From assembly GCF_023349185.1 (NCBI RefSeq), contig NZ_JAKIKY010000003.1, forward strand, positions 310,001 to 374,000: a DNA stretch of 64,000 nt. The letters are read 5' to 3'. Within the stretch, counting starts at the first letter, position 1. The number at the start of each line of letters is the position of its first letter. This stretch comes from Shewanella aquimarina (GTDB lineage Bacteria > Pseudomonadota > Gammaproteobacteria > Enterobacterales > Shewanellaceae). Below, piece after piece: positions 9,411-18,846 of this stretch. The translations under genes and the position numbers were made by a program. Below the pieces are notes generated by a model. The model searched no databases, was not told the DNA's origin, and worked only from the letters and a program-made list of their open reading frames with translations.

Positions 9411-9470
9411 AGCCCTGAAGCCGATACCTTTAATCACCCACACAGAGACAGTTCAACCTAATCTTCCCCG

Positions 9471-10640
9471 ATGCACAATCATACTCACACGCCTCACTGG
9501 GACATCTTCTGCGCCGTCGTCGATAACTATGGCGATATCGGCGTCACCTGGCGCCTTGCCAAACAGCTGGCAAAAGAATATGGGCTAGCAGTCAATCTCT
9601 GGGTCGACGATCTGGCAAGCTTTGGCCATATCCTGCCAGCGCTAGATCCCAAATGCCCGACTCAGACCTTCGAAGGCGTCTGCATCAAGCACTGGGATCT
9701 GCCCCTTAGCCAGGACTATCAACCCGGAGAGGTGCTTATCGAGGCCTTCGCCTGTGAACTGCCGCCAGAGGTGCTTTGCAAAATAACCAAAGCACATCAA
9801 GCCGGTGACAAGGTGCCGGTATGGCTAAACCTTGAGTATCTCAGCGCAGAAGATTGGGTCGAGGGCTGCCACGGCCTGCCCTCCCTGCAGCGCAGCGGCC
9901 TGAAAAAGCAGTTTTATTTCCCGGGCTTTACCGACAAGACAGGCGGCCTCATCTGCGAATCGGACCTGCTGGCGACAAGGCAGCGTTGGCAAGAGAGCGA
10001 GCAGCGACTTAACTATTTTACCCAGCTTGGCCTCAGTGGCATTGCAGCCGACGATACTGTGATCAGCCTGTTTAGCTATGAAACCGCGAGCCTAGAGGCA
10101 CTTTGCCAGCATTGGAGCCAAGGCAAACAGCAGGTACATCTGCTGGTTCCCATTGGCCGCAGCCTAAATAGTCTTGCCACCTTCATAGACCCGCAACAGG
10201 ACTTAGCGCCGGGTCAGCGTTTTTGCCATGGCAAGCTGGCCATTCATCTTCTGCCGATGACAGATCAGCAGGGGTACGACAGGCTGCTTTGGAGCTGTGA
10301 TGTTAATATAGTGCGCGGTGAAGACTCCTTCCTGCGCGCCCAATGGGCGGCCAAACCCTTTATCTGGCACATCTATCCTCAGGAAGAGGACTATCACCTG
10401 ATAAAATTAGAAGCCTTTATGGCACTTTATTGTCATAATCTGGCGCCAGAAGTTGCCGACGCCTGGAAAGCACTCAATATTGGCTTCAATCAAGGTAGCC
10501 AGGAAGCCCTGCTTCCCCTGTGGCAACAAGTCATTACCGCACATGCGGCCCTGACGCAACACGCGCAAAAATGGCCGGATGAAGCAATAAATGATGCAGA
10601 TCTTGCAACACGACTAGTTCAATTCGTTAAAAATAGCTAA
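9471..10640 (+). CDS. earP: EF-P arginine rhamnosyltransferase EarP
   Basis: Transfers rhamnose from dTDP-beta-L-rhamnose to Arg32 of elongation factor P, activating it to rescue ribosomes stalled at polyproline. The 389-residue GT-B-like protein shows the N-terminal aspartate motif 'DNYGDIGVTWRLAKQL' near residue 17 and the C-terminal nucleotide-sugar motif 'RGEDSFLRAQWA' near 280. The direct neighbour efp, 47 bases downstream, encodes the Arg32 form, which confirms the assignment. The dTDP-rhamnose genes must be elsewhere. Confidence 0.95.
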   Translation: MHNHTHTPHWDIFCAVVDNYGDIGVTWRLAKQLAKEYGLAVNLWVDDLASFGHILPALDPKCPTQTFEGVCIKHWDLPLSQDYQPGEVLIEAFACELPPEVLCKITKAHQAGDKVPVWLNLEYLSAEDWVEGCHGLPSLQRSGLKKQFYFPGFTDKTGGLICESDLLATRQRWQESEQRLNYFTQLGLSGIAADDTVISLFSYETASLEALCQHWSQGKQQVHLLVPIGRSLNSLATFIDPQQDLAPGQRFCHGKLAIHLLPMTDQQGYDRLLWSCDVNIVRGEDSFLRAQWAAKPFIWHIYPQEEDYHLIKLEAFMALYCHNLAPEVADAWKALNIGFNQGSQEALLPLWQQVITAHAALTQHAQKWPDEAINDADLATRLVQFVKNS

Positions 10641-10687
10641 GATACTGCGTTGAAATAGAAACACCCTAAAATATAGGAAATAGAGAA

Positions 10688-11248
10688 ATGAAAACTGCTC
10701 ATGAAATCCGTCCTGGTAACGTGATCATGTTAGATGGCAGCCCATGGGTTGTTCAAAAGACTGAAACAACTCGTTCTGGCCGTAACGCGGCTATCGTTAA
10801 GATGAAGCTGAAGAACCTACTTCAAGACTCATCGACTGAAACCACCTTCAAGGGTGAAGACAAGATGGAAGATATCATTCTAGACCGTCTTGATTGTACC
10901 TATTCTTACTTTGCCGATCCTATGTATGTCTTCATGGATGCAGAGTACAACCAGTATGACGTTGAAGCTGACAACCTGGGCGACGCAGCTGCCTATATCG
11001 TTGACGGCATGGAAGAGCAGTGCCAGGTAACCTTCTATGAAGGCAAGGCAATCTCTGTTGAACTACCAACAACTGTTGTACGTGAAGTGACCTACACAGA
11101 GCCTTCAGCACGTGGCGACACCTCTGGTAAGGTAATGAAGCCAGCAACTATCGCTGGTGGCGCAACCCTTAGCGTTGCAGACTTCGTGAAAACTGGCGAC
11201 ATGATCGAGATCGATACTCGCACACACGAGTTCAAGAAGCGCGCGTAA
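10688..11248 (+). CDS. efp: Elongation factor P (Arg32 type)
   Basis: 186 residues with the three beta-barrel domains of EF-P. The tip loop reads '[10 protein letters not shown]', which puts Arg at position 32 where E. coli has the lysine modified by EpmA. The following 'KMKLKNLL' is conserved. It enters the ribosomal E/P site and stimulates peptide-bond formation at polyproline. The Arg, together with the adjacent earP, shows the rhamnosylation branch rather than beta-lysylation. A terminator follows. Confidence 0.97.
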   Translation: MKTAHEIRPGNVIMLDGSPWVVQKTETTRSGRNAAIVKMKLKNLLQDSSTETTFKGEDKMEDIILDRLDCTYSYFADPMYVFMDAEYNQYDVEADNLGDAAAYIVDGMEEQCQVTFYEGKAISVELPTTVVREVTYTEPSARGDTSGKVMKPATIAGGATLSVADFVKTGDMIEIDTRTHEFKKRA

Positions 11249-11269
11249 ACAAGCCGTTTACCCAATGAT

Positions 11270-11297
11270 GAAAGCCAGCGTTTTTCGCTGGCTTTTT
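11270..11297 (+). terminator. Intrinsic terminator after efp
   Basis: AAAGCCAGCG / CGCTGGCTTT stem with a T loop and a T-run. Confidence 0.9.
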
Positions 11298-11526
11298 TGT
11301 AGCTACAGCCAACCAATCCAGTTTAACTGTCTACATCTGGCCATCATGTCAGCATTTATCACTAATTTTATTTTTAACAAATAAGTCTTTCAGCATTTTC
11401 CTCTGAAAATAATTGCCAAATTGCGGCAAAGCCCCTTTTAAACAATACTTTTTTTCGTTATTGTTCGATAACTTACGAGCTTTGACACAAGCAGCTTTTT
11501 TCTCTACTGGCTATCACGAGGTTTCG

Positions 11527-12741
11527 ATGCGCCCTATCATTAAGTCCAATAAACTCGACACCGTCTGTTACGACATCCGCGGGCCTGTCCATAAGGAAGC
11601 CAGACGCCTGGAAGACGAAGGCCATCGCATCCTTAAGCTTAATATCGGTAACCCTGCCCCCTTTGGTTTCGAGGCCCCGGAAGAGATAGTACGCGACGTG
11701 ATCCTTAACCTGCCCAGCGCACAGGGCTACAGCGAGTCCAAGGGCCTGTTCTCGGCGCGCAAGGCGATTGTGCAACACTACCAGAGCCTGGGGCTGTTTG
11801 GCGTCGATATCGAAGATATCTACATAGGCAATGGTGTATCTGAACTCATCGTCATGGCGATGCAGGGCCTGCTGAACAGTGACGACGAGGTGCTGGTGCC
11901 CTCACCCGACTATCCCCTGTGGACAGCCGCGGTACACCTCTCCGGCGGCAAGGCGCAGCACTATCGTTGCGACGAGGAGTCCGACTGGTTTCCCGATCTC
12001 GACGACATCAAAGCCAAGATTAGCAGCCGAACCCGCGGCATAGTGCTGATCAACCCCAACAACCCAACGGGCGCCGTCTACTCCCGCGAGTTACTGCTGG
12101 AGATCATCGAGCTGTGCCGTCAGCACGACATCATCTTGTTTGCCGATGAGATCTACGACAAGATCCTCTACGATGGCGCCGTGCATATTCCGGCGGCGAC
12201 CCTGTCGGACGACATTCTCACCGTCACCTTCAATGGTCTCTCCAAGTCATACCGCGCCGCGGGCTTTCGTGTCGGCTGGATGATGCTCTCGGGTAACCTC
12301 AAGGCCGCCAAGAGCTATATCGAAGGCCTAGACATGCTGGCCTCTATGCGCCTGTGCTCAAACGTGCCCAATCAGCACGCGATACAGACGGCGCTGGGCG
12401 GCTATCAAAGCATCAACGAATTGGTGGCGCCCGAAGGCCGACTTACGCTGCAGCGTGACACCTGCTATGAACTGCTCAACCAGATCCCCGGGGTGAGCTG
12501 TAAGAAACCTAAGGGCGCCCTGTACGCCTTTCCGAAACTGGACGCCAAGAAGTTCAACCTGAGAGACGACGAGCGCCTGGTGCTGGATCTACTCAAAGAG
12601 AAGAAAATTCTCTTGGTACAAGGCACCGCCTTTAACTGGCCAGAGCCCGATCACCTCAGGGTCGTCTTCCTGCCTCACAAGGAGGATCTGAATAAGGCGC
12701 TGGTGGAGTTTGGCGACTTCCTCTCAACTTACAGCCAATAA
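11527..12741 (+). CDS. alaA: Alanine/glutamate-pyruvate aminotransferase AlaA
   Basis: A PLP class-I aminotransferase of 404 residues, the length of E. coli AlaA (405). Substrate-side segments include 'LNIGNPAPFGFEAPEEI' and 'INPNNPTGAVY'. The PLP lysine sits in 'FNGLSKSYRAAGFRVGW' near residue 240, and the carboxylate-binding Arg in 'LRVVFLP' near the end. The ATG at 11527 is chosen: GAGG lies upstream and 'MRPIIKSNKLDTVCYDIRGP' matches the family, whereas the frame stays open 38 codons upstream with unrelated sequence. Confidence 0.92.
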   Translation: MRPIIKSNKLDTVCYDIRGPVHKEARRLEDEGHRILKLNIGNPAPFGFEAPEEIVRDVILNLPSAQGYSESKGLFSARKAIVQHYQSLGLFGVDIEDIYIGNGVSELIVMAMQGLLNSDDEVLVPSPDYPLWTAAVHLSGGKAQHYRCDEESDWFPDLDDIKAKISSRTRGIVLINPNNPTGAVYSRELLLEIIELCRQHDIILFADEIYDKILYDGAVHIPAATLSDDILTVTFNGLSKSYRAAGFRVGWMMLSGNLKAAKSYIEGLDMLASMRLCSNVPNQHAIQTALGGYQSINELVAPEGRLTLQRDTCYELLNQIPGVSCKKPKGALYAFPKLDAKKFNLRDDERLVLDLLKEKKILLVQGTAFNWPEPDHLRVVFLPHKEDLNKALVEFGDFLSTYSQ

Positions 12742-12766
12742 ACTTTCTAGCGGTGACTAAGCGAAG

Positions 12767-12793
12767 AAAAGGCGATCTCAGGATCGCTTTTTT
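12767..12793 (+). terminator. Intrinsic terminator after alaA
   Basis: GGCGATC / GATCGCT stem with a TCAG loop, A-run before and six T after. Confidence 0.85.
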
Positions 12794-12800
12794 ATATTTA

Positions 12801-12977
12801 ATACCAATCACAATAAATCAGTGAGCTGATATAGCACAGGAAAAACAGCTGAGAACAAGGCAGGATTTTTAGATAACTAGTTATTCCAGATTTAGTAATT
12901 CCAGGATTAAAAATCCTAACGCCGTTATCAAGCGTTTTAACAAGCTAAAATGATCAGGTTTTTATTACGATTAGTAT
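12801..12977. repeat. Interspersed palindromic repeat, copy 1 (177 bp)
   Basis: Begins ATACCAATCAC and ends TTACGATTAGTAT, imperfect terminal inverted repeats. Internally it shares GCAGGAAAAAC-like, GAGAACAAGGCAG, AACGCCGTTATC and CGTTTTAACAAG blocks, in the same order, with the copy at 28376-28537. The interior is also self-complementary around TAGTTATTC, so the whole unit can fold back. It fills most of the 302-base alaA-yfbR gap and looks like a non-autonomous MITE-like element. Confidence 0.85.
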
Positions 12978-13043
12978 AAGGCCCTGTTTCTATTTACTTG
13001 CCCTGTGTTACTGTTAATGCAACTTAGCAACAGGGATAGCAGT

Positions 13044-13631
13044 ATGAGTCATTTGTTCGCCCACCTGGCCAGGATGAAGTTGATCCAACGCTGGCCGCTC
13101 ATGTATAACGTCCGCCCGGAAAACGTACAGGAACATTCGCTTCAGGTCGCCATGGTGGCCCACGCCTTAGCCATCATAGCCAACAAGAAATTCAATAAGC
13201 AGCTCAGCCCAGAGCGCGCCGCCACCCTGGCGATTTTTCATGATGCCAGCGAGATCCTTACCGGCGATCTGCCCACCCCGGTCAAGTATTTCAATAAGGA
13301 GATCGAAGCCGAGTACAAGAAGATAGAGGCGATTGCCGAGCGCAGGCTACTTGAGATGGTGCCGGAGGAGTTTCAGGAAGATTACCAAGATCTCTTGCTA
13401 AGCGAGCAGGCCGATGAAGAGTACAAACAATTGGTAAAATCTGCCGACACCCTGTGCGCCTACCTCAAATGCCTGGAGGAGCAGACCGCTGGCAATCATG
13501 AATTCAACACCGCCAAGCGACGCCTCACCGAATCCCTAAGCAAGAACCCGGATCCGGCGGTAAAATATTTTATCGACACCTTTATTCCCAGCTTCGAGCT
13601 CAATCTCGATGAGATCAATCGCCTGCTATAG
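13044..13631 (+). CDS. yfbR: 5'-deoxynucleotidase YfbR
   Basis: An HD-domain phosphohydrolase of 195 residues that dephosphorylates deoxyribonucleoside 5'-monophosphates. The metal residues appear as '[15 protein letters not shown]' (H near 33), the HD pair in '[18 protein letters not shown]' (near 68) and a C-terminal Asp in '[10 protein letters not shown]'. The ATG at 13044 with AGGGA upstream matches the E. coli length (199). An upstream in-frame start at 13005 would add 13 residues without support. It is followed 28 bases later by another HD nucleotide hydrolase. Confidence 0.93.
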   Translation: MSHLFAHLARMKLIQRWPLMYNVRPENVQEHSLQVAMVAHALAIIANKKFNKQLSPERAATLAIFHDASEILTGDLPTPVKYFNKEIEAEYKKIEAIAERRLLEMVPEEFQEDYQDLLLSEQADEEYKQLVKSADTLCAYLKCLEEQTAGNHEFNTAKRRLTESLSKNPDPAVKYFIDTFIPSFELNLDEINRLL

Positions 13632-13659
13632 CGGCTAAGGCTGCCAAAGAGGAAACCAT

Positions 13660-14985
13660 ATGACATCTGCCATCTGGCATGAAAGACGCTTGGGCGAAGA
13701 GAAACTCAGGCGCAACGATCACCGCAGCCCCTATCAACGCGATAGAGCCCGCATTCTGCACTCGGCTGCCTTCAGGCGCCTGCAGGCCAAGACTCAGGTG
13801 TTAGGGGTGGGTATGAACGATTTCTACCGCACCCGCCTCACCCATTCGCTAGAGGTATCCCAGATAGGCACAGGGATCTGCGCCCAGCTCAAGCAGAAAT
13901 ACCCAGACCTGCATCACCTGCTCGACTCCATGAGCCTGATAGAGTCTCTCTGCCTGGCCCACGACATAGGCCATCCCCCTTTCGGTCACGGCGGTGAGGT
14001 CGCGCTCAACTATATGATGCGCAGCGACGGGGGATTCGAGGGCAACGGCCAGACCTTCAGGATCCTCACCGCGCTCGAGCCCTATACCCAACACTTTGGC
14101 ATGAACCTCACCCGGCGCACATTATTAGGGATCCTCAAGTATCCTGCGAGCCATGCCGAACTGTACCAGTCCCAGCCAAGGCCGGACGTCGATAGCTATC
14201 GCCAGCTCAAGCCCAGCCAATGGCGCCCGGTTAAAGGGATCTTCGACGAAGACAAGCCTGTGCTCGACTGGGTACTCGAGCCGTTATCGACCCAAGACAG
14301 AGAGCGATTCGTCTCTGCAGCGCCCGGAGAAAAAGATCAACACAAGCGCACCCGATATAAGTCGCTCGACTGCTCCATCATGGAGTTGGCCGACGATACC
14401 GCCTACGCGATCCACGATCTCGAAGATGCCATCGTCATGGGCATAGTCACCCAGGCCATGTGGCAACAGGATGTAGCCAGTGTGCTGAGTCAGAGTGAAG
14501 ATAACTGGATAGCGAAAGAGTTTGCCAATATCGGCGACAAGCTGTTTGCGCTGGAAAATCATCTGCGCAAGGATGCCATAGGCACCTTAGTAAACGGCTT
14601 TGTCACCGCTATCCTTATCGATGAAAACCCGGAATTTAACGAGCCCCTGCTAAGATACAATGCCCGCCTAGAAGCCCCCTTTGCCGAGGCGCTGCATGTA
14701 CTCAAGCAGTTTGTTTACAAAAGAGTGATCCGTAAGCCAGAGATCCAGATGCTGGAGTACAAGGGGCAACAGATCGTCATGGAGCTGTTTGAGGCCTTCG
14801 CCTCGGATCCCGAGCGCCTGCTACCGCTCAATACCCAGGAGCGCTGGCAGCAGATGGCGGCGCTAGAGGGTAACTGCAACCGGGTGATCGCCGACTATAT
14901 CTCGGGGATGACAGATGAGTTTGCCGCCCGCCTGCACCAACATCTCTTTAGTGCCCGCGCTGGGTCCCTGATCGATCTGCAATAG
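13660..14985 (+). CDS. dGTP triphosphohydrolase family (HD domain)
   Basis: 441 residues of the dGTPase family, which splits dNTPs to nucleoside and triphosphate and influences dNTP pools and phage replication. The N-terminal '[15 protein letters not shown]', the metal motif '[14 protein letters not shown]' and '[16 protein letters not shown]' (HD near 107) are diagnostic, with the second HD-associated '[16 protein letters not shown]' near 250. It is paired with yfbR (28-base gap), so two dNTP-degrading HD enzymes appear co-transcribed. GAGGA precedes the ATG. Confidence 0.93.
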   Translation: MTSAIWHERRLGEEKLRRNDHRSPYQRDRARILHSAAFRRLQAKTQVLGVGMNDFYRTRLTHSLEVSQIGTGICAQLKQKYPDLHHLLDSMSLIESLCLAHDIGHPPFGHGGEVALNYMMRSDGGFEGNGQTFRILTALEPYTQHFGMNLTRRTLLGILKYPASHAELYQSQPRPDVDSYRQLKPSQWRPVKGIFDEDKPVLDWVLEPLSTQDRERFVSAAPGEKDQHKRTRYKSLDCSIMELADDTAYAIHDLEDAIVMGIVTQAMWQQDVASVLSQSEDNWIAKEFANIGDKLFALENHLRKDAIGTLVNGFVTAILIDENPEFNEPLLRYNARLEAPFAEALHVLKQFVYKRVIRKPEIQMLEYKGQQIVMELFEAFASDPERLLPLNTQERWQQMAALEGNCNRVIADYISGMTDEFAARLHQHLFSARAGSLIDLQ

Positions 14986-15005
14986 AGAATCTAAGACCTA
15001 GGCAT

Positions 15006-15035
15006 AAAAAAACGCGCTCTAGGCGCGTTTTTTTT
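15006..15035. terminator. Terminator between the dGTPase gene and marC
   Basis: A-run, ACGCGC / GCGCGT stem with TCTA loop, then T-run. It is symmetric, so it can serve both convergent genes. Confidence 0.9.
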
Positions 15036-15065
15036 ATCTGCAGTAATATCAATAGGCCCTAACGA

Positions 15066-15707
15066 TTAGCCGCCTATCAAACTTGGGAACAAGCCCTTAA
15101 ACCCGGCCGCCATCACCTCGATACCGATAGAGAGCATTAATAGACCCATGAGACGGGTGATCACGTTAATGCCCGTCTTGCCCAGTAACTTGAAGATCAC
15201 CGGCGCCATACGGAACAGGGTAAAGCTGGTGAGGCCGAAGATCACCACAGTGATCGACATACCGATAAGATCGCTGAAGGTGTTGTGTTGAGCCGCCGAC
15301 ACTATGACCGAACTGATCGCGCCGGGACCGGCCATCAGTGGCAAAGCCAGGGGCACTACGGCAACCGACTCCATGCCCGAAGCCTCCCTGTCTTCTTCCT
15401 GGTTACGCTTCACCTCGCCCAGCTTACCTTGCAGCATGGACATGGCGATGATCGCGATCAGGGTACCGCCGGCAATTCTAAACGCCGACAGTGAGATACT
15501 AAACATATTGAGGATGTGCTGGCCGGCAATGATGGTGACCAGGAGGATCACGACCACCGCAAAGTTAGCGACCTTGCCCGTATGGTTACGCTCCGCTTCC
15601 GTCTGGTGACTGGTCAGACTCACAAACACGGGCAGCAAACCTATGGGGTTAATTATGGCTACCAAACCAAGAAAAAATTTAACATAGAGTGTTAAATCCA
15701 ATGTCAT
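15066..15707 (-). CDS. MarC family (YchE-like) integral membrane protein
   Basis: 213 residues with about six hydrophobic segments. Characteristic MarC signatures are 'IINPIGLLPVFVSLT' near the N-terminus and 'PLALPLMAGPGAISSVI' near residue 125. It lies in the inner membrane; the function is unresolved despite the historical name (multiple antibiotic resistance). It is divergent from adhE, the ychE-adhE arrangement also seen in E. coli. Confidence 0.88.
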   Translation of the reverse strand: MTLDLTLYVKFFLGLVAIINPIGLLPVFVSLTSHQTEAERNHTGKVANFAVVVILLVTIIAGQHILNMFSISLSAFRIAGGTLIAIIAMSMLQGKLGEVKRNQEEDREASGMESVAVVPLALPLMAGPGAISSVIVSAAQHNTFSDLIGMSITVVIFGLTSFTLFRMAPVIFKLLGKTGINVITRLMGLLMLSIGIEVMAAGFKGLFPSLIGG

Positions 15708-15871
15708 CTCCTCAAGTGACGTTATAGTCGGTTAAAAAGCAGTATGGTTGAAAAACGCATACTGTACAGTATTGCTCACGCCTGGAAAAACGAGATTTTC
15801 TATCACAATTCACAACTTTGACTTAAATATTCTATTTTTACCCGACTAGAATTATGCCAGTGAGGACCTTC

Positions 15872-15889
15872 ACATTGTACTCACAATGT
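15872..15889. promoter_or_regulatory. Perfect inverted repeat in the marC-adhE intergenic region
   Basis: ACATTGT and ACAATGT arms separated by ACTC, about 135 bases upstream of the adhE start. The TTGT...ACAA core recalls Rex (NADH-sensing) operators, but the spacing is shorter than the usual TTGTGA-N6-TCACAA, so the regulator is undetermined. Confidence 0.35.
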
Positions 15890-15974
15890 CATTTTATTAC
15901 ATTAACAGGAGGTTTTGCGGCGTCGATCACGGTTATCACCCCGTCAAGAGTGTAATTTTGTTTCATCAAGAGAA

Positions 15975-16007
15975 TTTAGCCAAAACCGATTTTCGCTAAA
16001 TTTTTTT
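15975..16007 (+). promoter_or_regulatory. Terminator-like hairpin with T-run in the adhE leader
   Basis: TTTAGC-C-AAAA pairs with TTTT-C-GCTAAA (ten pairs, one C-C mismatch) around CCGA. Seven T follow, ending only 14 bases before the adhE start and just before its AAAGGA Shine-Dalgarno. It has the architecture of an intrinsic terminator or attenuator inside a 5' leader. Confidence 0.5.
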
Positions 16008-16021
16008 CAAAGGATCTCATT

Positions 16022-18640
16022 ATGACTGTTAGCAACCAACAGGAACTCGACCAACTGGTCGAAAGGGTCGCCAAGGCCCAGGCACAATTTGCCAACTTTA
16101 GTCAGGAGCAGGTCGACAAGATCTTCCGCGCCGCCGCCCTGGCCGCGGCCGATGCCCGTATCTCGCTTGCCAAGATGGCGGCAAACGAAACCGGCATGGG
16201 TGTGCTGGAAGATAAGGTGATCAAGAACCACTTTGCATCCGAATACATCTACAACAAGTATAAAGATGACAAGACCTGCGGCATCCTAGAGGAAGATCCC
16301 ACCTTCGGCACCATCACCATCGCCGAGCCAGTGGGCCTCATCTGCGGTATTGTGCCGACAACCAACCCGACTTCTACTGCCATCTTCAAGGCCTTAATCA
16401 GCCTTAAGACACGTAACGGTATCATCTTCTCACCGCACCCAAGAGCCAAAGTATCGACCACTACGGCCGCCCGCCTGGTACTAGAAGCCGCGGTTGAAGC
16501 CGGCGCACCGAAAGATATCATCGGCTGGATCGACGAGCCCAGCGTTGCCCTGTCTAATCAGCTGATGACCCATGAGAAGATCAACCTGATTCTGGCCACG
16601 GGTGGCCCTGGCATGGTTAAGGCCGCCTACTCTTCAGGTAAGCCTGCGATCGGTGTCGGCGCCGGTAACACCCCGATCGTTATCGACGAAACCGCCGACA
16701 TCAAACGCGCGGTCAGTTCTATCCTGATGTCCAAGACATTCGATAACGGCGTAGTGTGCGCGTCTGAACAAGCCGTCGTCGTGGTCGATGCCGTCTATGA
16801 CGCAGTTAAAGAGCGTTTTGCCAGCCACGGTGGCTATATCCTCTCGGCCAAAGAAGCCAAGGCGATGCAGAAGGTGATCCTGAAAAATGGTGCCCTCAAC
16901 GCCGACATCGTTGGTCAGAGTGCGGCGACCATAGCCGCCATGGCCAACATCAAGGTACCAAACACCACTAAGGTGTTGATCGGTCAGGCTACCGAAGTCA
17001 GCGAAGCCGAGGCCTTCGCCCACGAGAAGCTCTCTCCGCTGCTGGCCATGTACCGTGCGAGCGACTTCGATGACGCACTCAACAAGGCAGAAGCCTTAGT
17101 CACATTGGGCGGCATCGGCCACACCTCTGGCCTCTATACCGACCAAGACACCCAAACAGAGCGAGTGAAAACCTTCGGCTATCGCATGAAGACGGCCCGT
17201 ATTCTGATCAACACCCCGGCTTCTCAGGGCGGCATCGGCGATCTCTACAACTTTAAGTTAGCGCCTTCGCTTACTCTGGGCTGTGGCTCATGGGGCGGTA
17301 ACTCTATTTCAGAAAACGTTGGCCCTAGCCACCTTATCAACAAAAAAACTGTCGCCAAGCGAGCCGAAAATATGTTGTGGCATAAACTCCCCTCCTCTAT
17401 CTATTTCCGCCGCGGCAGCTTGCCTATCGCTCTCGAAGAGTTAAGCGATAAGAAACGCGCGCTGATCGTGACAGACAAGTATCTGTTTAATAACGGCTAC
17501 TGCGATGAGACCATCAAGATATTGAAGTCTCAGGGCTTAGAAACCGAAGTCTTCTATGAGGTAGAAGCAGATCCTACGTTGGCCATCGTTAATCAAGGCG
17601 CCAGCGTGGCCAAGAGCTTCCAACCCGATGTGATCGTCGCCCTGGGCGGTGGTTCACCTATGGATGCAGCCAAGATCATCTGGGTCATGTACGAACACCC
17701 TGATGTAGACTTTGCCGACCTGGCGCTGCGCTTCATGGATATTCGTAAGCGTATCTACAAGTTCCCTAAACTGGGCAGGAAGGCCAAGATGGTCGCTATC
17801 CCGACCACTTCGGGTACAGGTTCAGAGGTCACGCCATTTGCTGTGGTCACCGACGAGCAAACCGGCATGAAATACCCGATTGCCGACTATGAGCTGACAC
17901 CTAACATGGCGATCGTCGACCCTAACCTAGTCATGGACATGCCAAAGTCGCTCACCGCCTTCGGTGGTATCGATGCGATCACCCACGCACTGGAAGCCTA
18001 TGTCAGCGTGATGGCCAACGAATACAGCGACGGTCAGGCACTGCAGGCACTGGATCTGTTAGTTAAGTACCTACCAGACTCCTACGCACTGGGCGCTCAG
18101 GCTCCGGTTGCCCGTGAGAAGGTCCATAACGGCGCAACCATTGCCGGTATTGCCTTCGCCAACGCCTTCTTGGGTATCTGTCACTCCATGGCCCACAAGC
18201 TAGGCGCAGAGTTCCACCTGGCCCACGGCCTGGCAAACGCGCTGCTTATCAGTAACGTGATCCGCTTTAACGCGACCGATCTGCCTACCAAGCAGGCCGC
18301 TTTCAGCCAATACGATCGACCCAAGGCCCTTTGTCGTTACGCAAAGATAGCTGAACATCTTAAACTTAAAGGCGCGACAGGCGAAGGCATTAGCGATGAA
18401 GAAAAAGTGGAAGCGTTGCTCGAAAAAATCGATGAACTCAAGAAGACGATTGGCATTCCGGCTTCGATCCAAGAAGCAGGCGTCAACGAAGCCGACTTCT
18501 TCGCCAAGCTTGATGAGCTGGCCGAAGACGCCTTCGACGACCAGTGTACCGGTGCCAACCCAAGATACCCATTGATCGCCGAGCTAAAAGCGATTCTGAC
18601 CGCCAGCTTCTACGGTAAGAAGTATCAAGATCCTGTCTAA
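16022..18640 (+). CDS. adhE: Bifunctional aldehyde-alcohol dehydrogenase
   Basis: Converts acetyl-CoA to acetaldehyde and then ethanol, regenerating NAD+ during fermentation. At 872 residues it contains both halves. The N-terminal CoA-acylating aldehyde dehydrogenase (about 1-440) has its catalytic Cys in 'NGVVCASEQAVVV' near residue 246. The C-terminal iron alcohol dehydrogenase (about 450-872) shows 'GGGSPMDAAK' and the iron-binding 'GGIDAITHALEAYVS' and 'ICHSMAHKLGAEFHLAHG' histidines. AdhE normally assembles into spirosome filaments. It has a 314-base upstream region with two regulatory candidates and a terminator downstream. Confidence 0.97.
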   Translation: MTVSNQQELDQLVERVAKAQAQFANFSQEQVDKIFRAAALAAADARISLAKMAANETGMGVLEDKVIKNHFASEYIYNKYKDDKTCGILEEDPTFGTITIAEPVGLICGIVPTTNPTSTAIFKALISLKTRNGIIFSPHPRAKVSTTTAARLVLEAAVEAGAPKDIIGWIDEPSVALSNQLMTHEKINLILATGGPGMVKAAYSSGKPAIGVGAGNTPIVIDETADIKRAVSSILMSKTFDNGVVCASEQAVVVVDAVYDAVKERFASHGGYILSAKEAKAMQKVILKNGALNADIVGQSAATIAAMANIKVPNTTKVLIGQATEVSEAEAFAHEKLSPLLAMYRASDFDDALNKAEALVTLGGIGHTSGLYTDQDTQTERVKTFGYRMKTARILINTPASQGGIGDLYNFKLAPSLTLGCGSWGGNSISENVGPSHLINKKTVAKRAENMLWHKLPSSIYFRRGSLPIALEELSDKKRALIVTDKYLFNNGYCDETIKILKSQGLETEVFYEVEADPTLAIVNQGASVAKSFQPDVIVALGGGSPMDAAKIIWVMYEHPDVDFADLALRFMDIRKRIYKFPKLGRKAKMVAIPTTSGTGSEVTPFAVVTDEQTGMKYPIADYELTPNMAIVDPNLVMDMPKSLTAFGGIDAITHALEAYVSVMANEYSDGQALQALDLLVKYLPDSYALGAQAPVAREKVHNGATIAGIAFANAFLGICHSMAHKLGAEFHLAHGLANALLISNVIRFNATDLPTKQAAFSQYDRPKALCRYAKIAEHLKLKGATGEGISDEEKVEALLEKIDELKKTIGIPASIQEAGVNEADFFAKLDELAEDAFDDQCTGANPRYPLIAELKAILTASFYGKKYQDPV

Positions 18641-18663
18641 GACGCGATGGCGTTAGCTAAGCT

Positions 18664-18691
18664 TAAAAGGTGCCCATGTGGCACCTTTTTT
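18664..18691 (+). terminator. Intrinsic terminator after adhE
   Basis: AAAAGGTGCC / GGCACCTTTT stem with a CATGT loop and T-run. Confidence 0.9.
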
Positions 18692-18846
18692 ATTTCATAG
18701 TTAGTCCATATATAAATATAGCTATCTGTTATTATTAGATAAAAACAAAATAAAAAGCTTTTTATCCTAACCACAAAAATTATTAGTTAGCCAGCCTCTG
18801 CGCTTAGGACTATAAGGCTTCACCGCCTCAATAAAAACCTAAGCCA

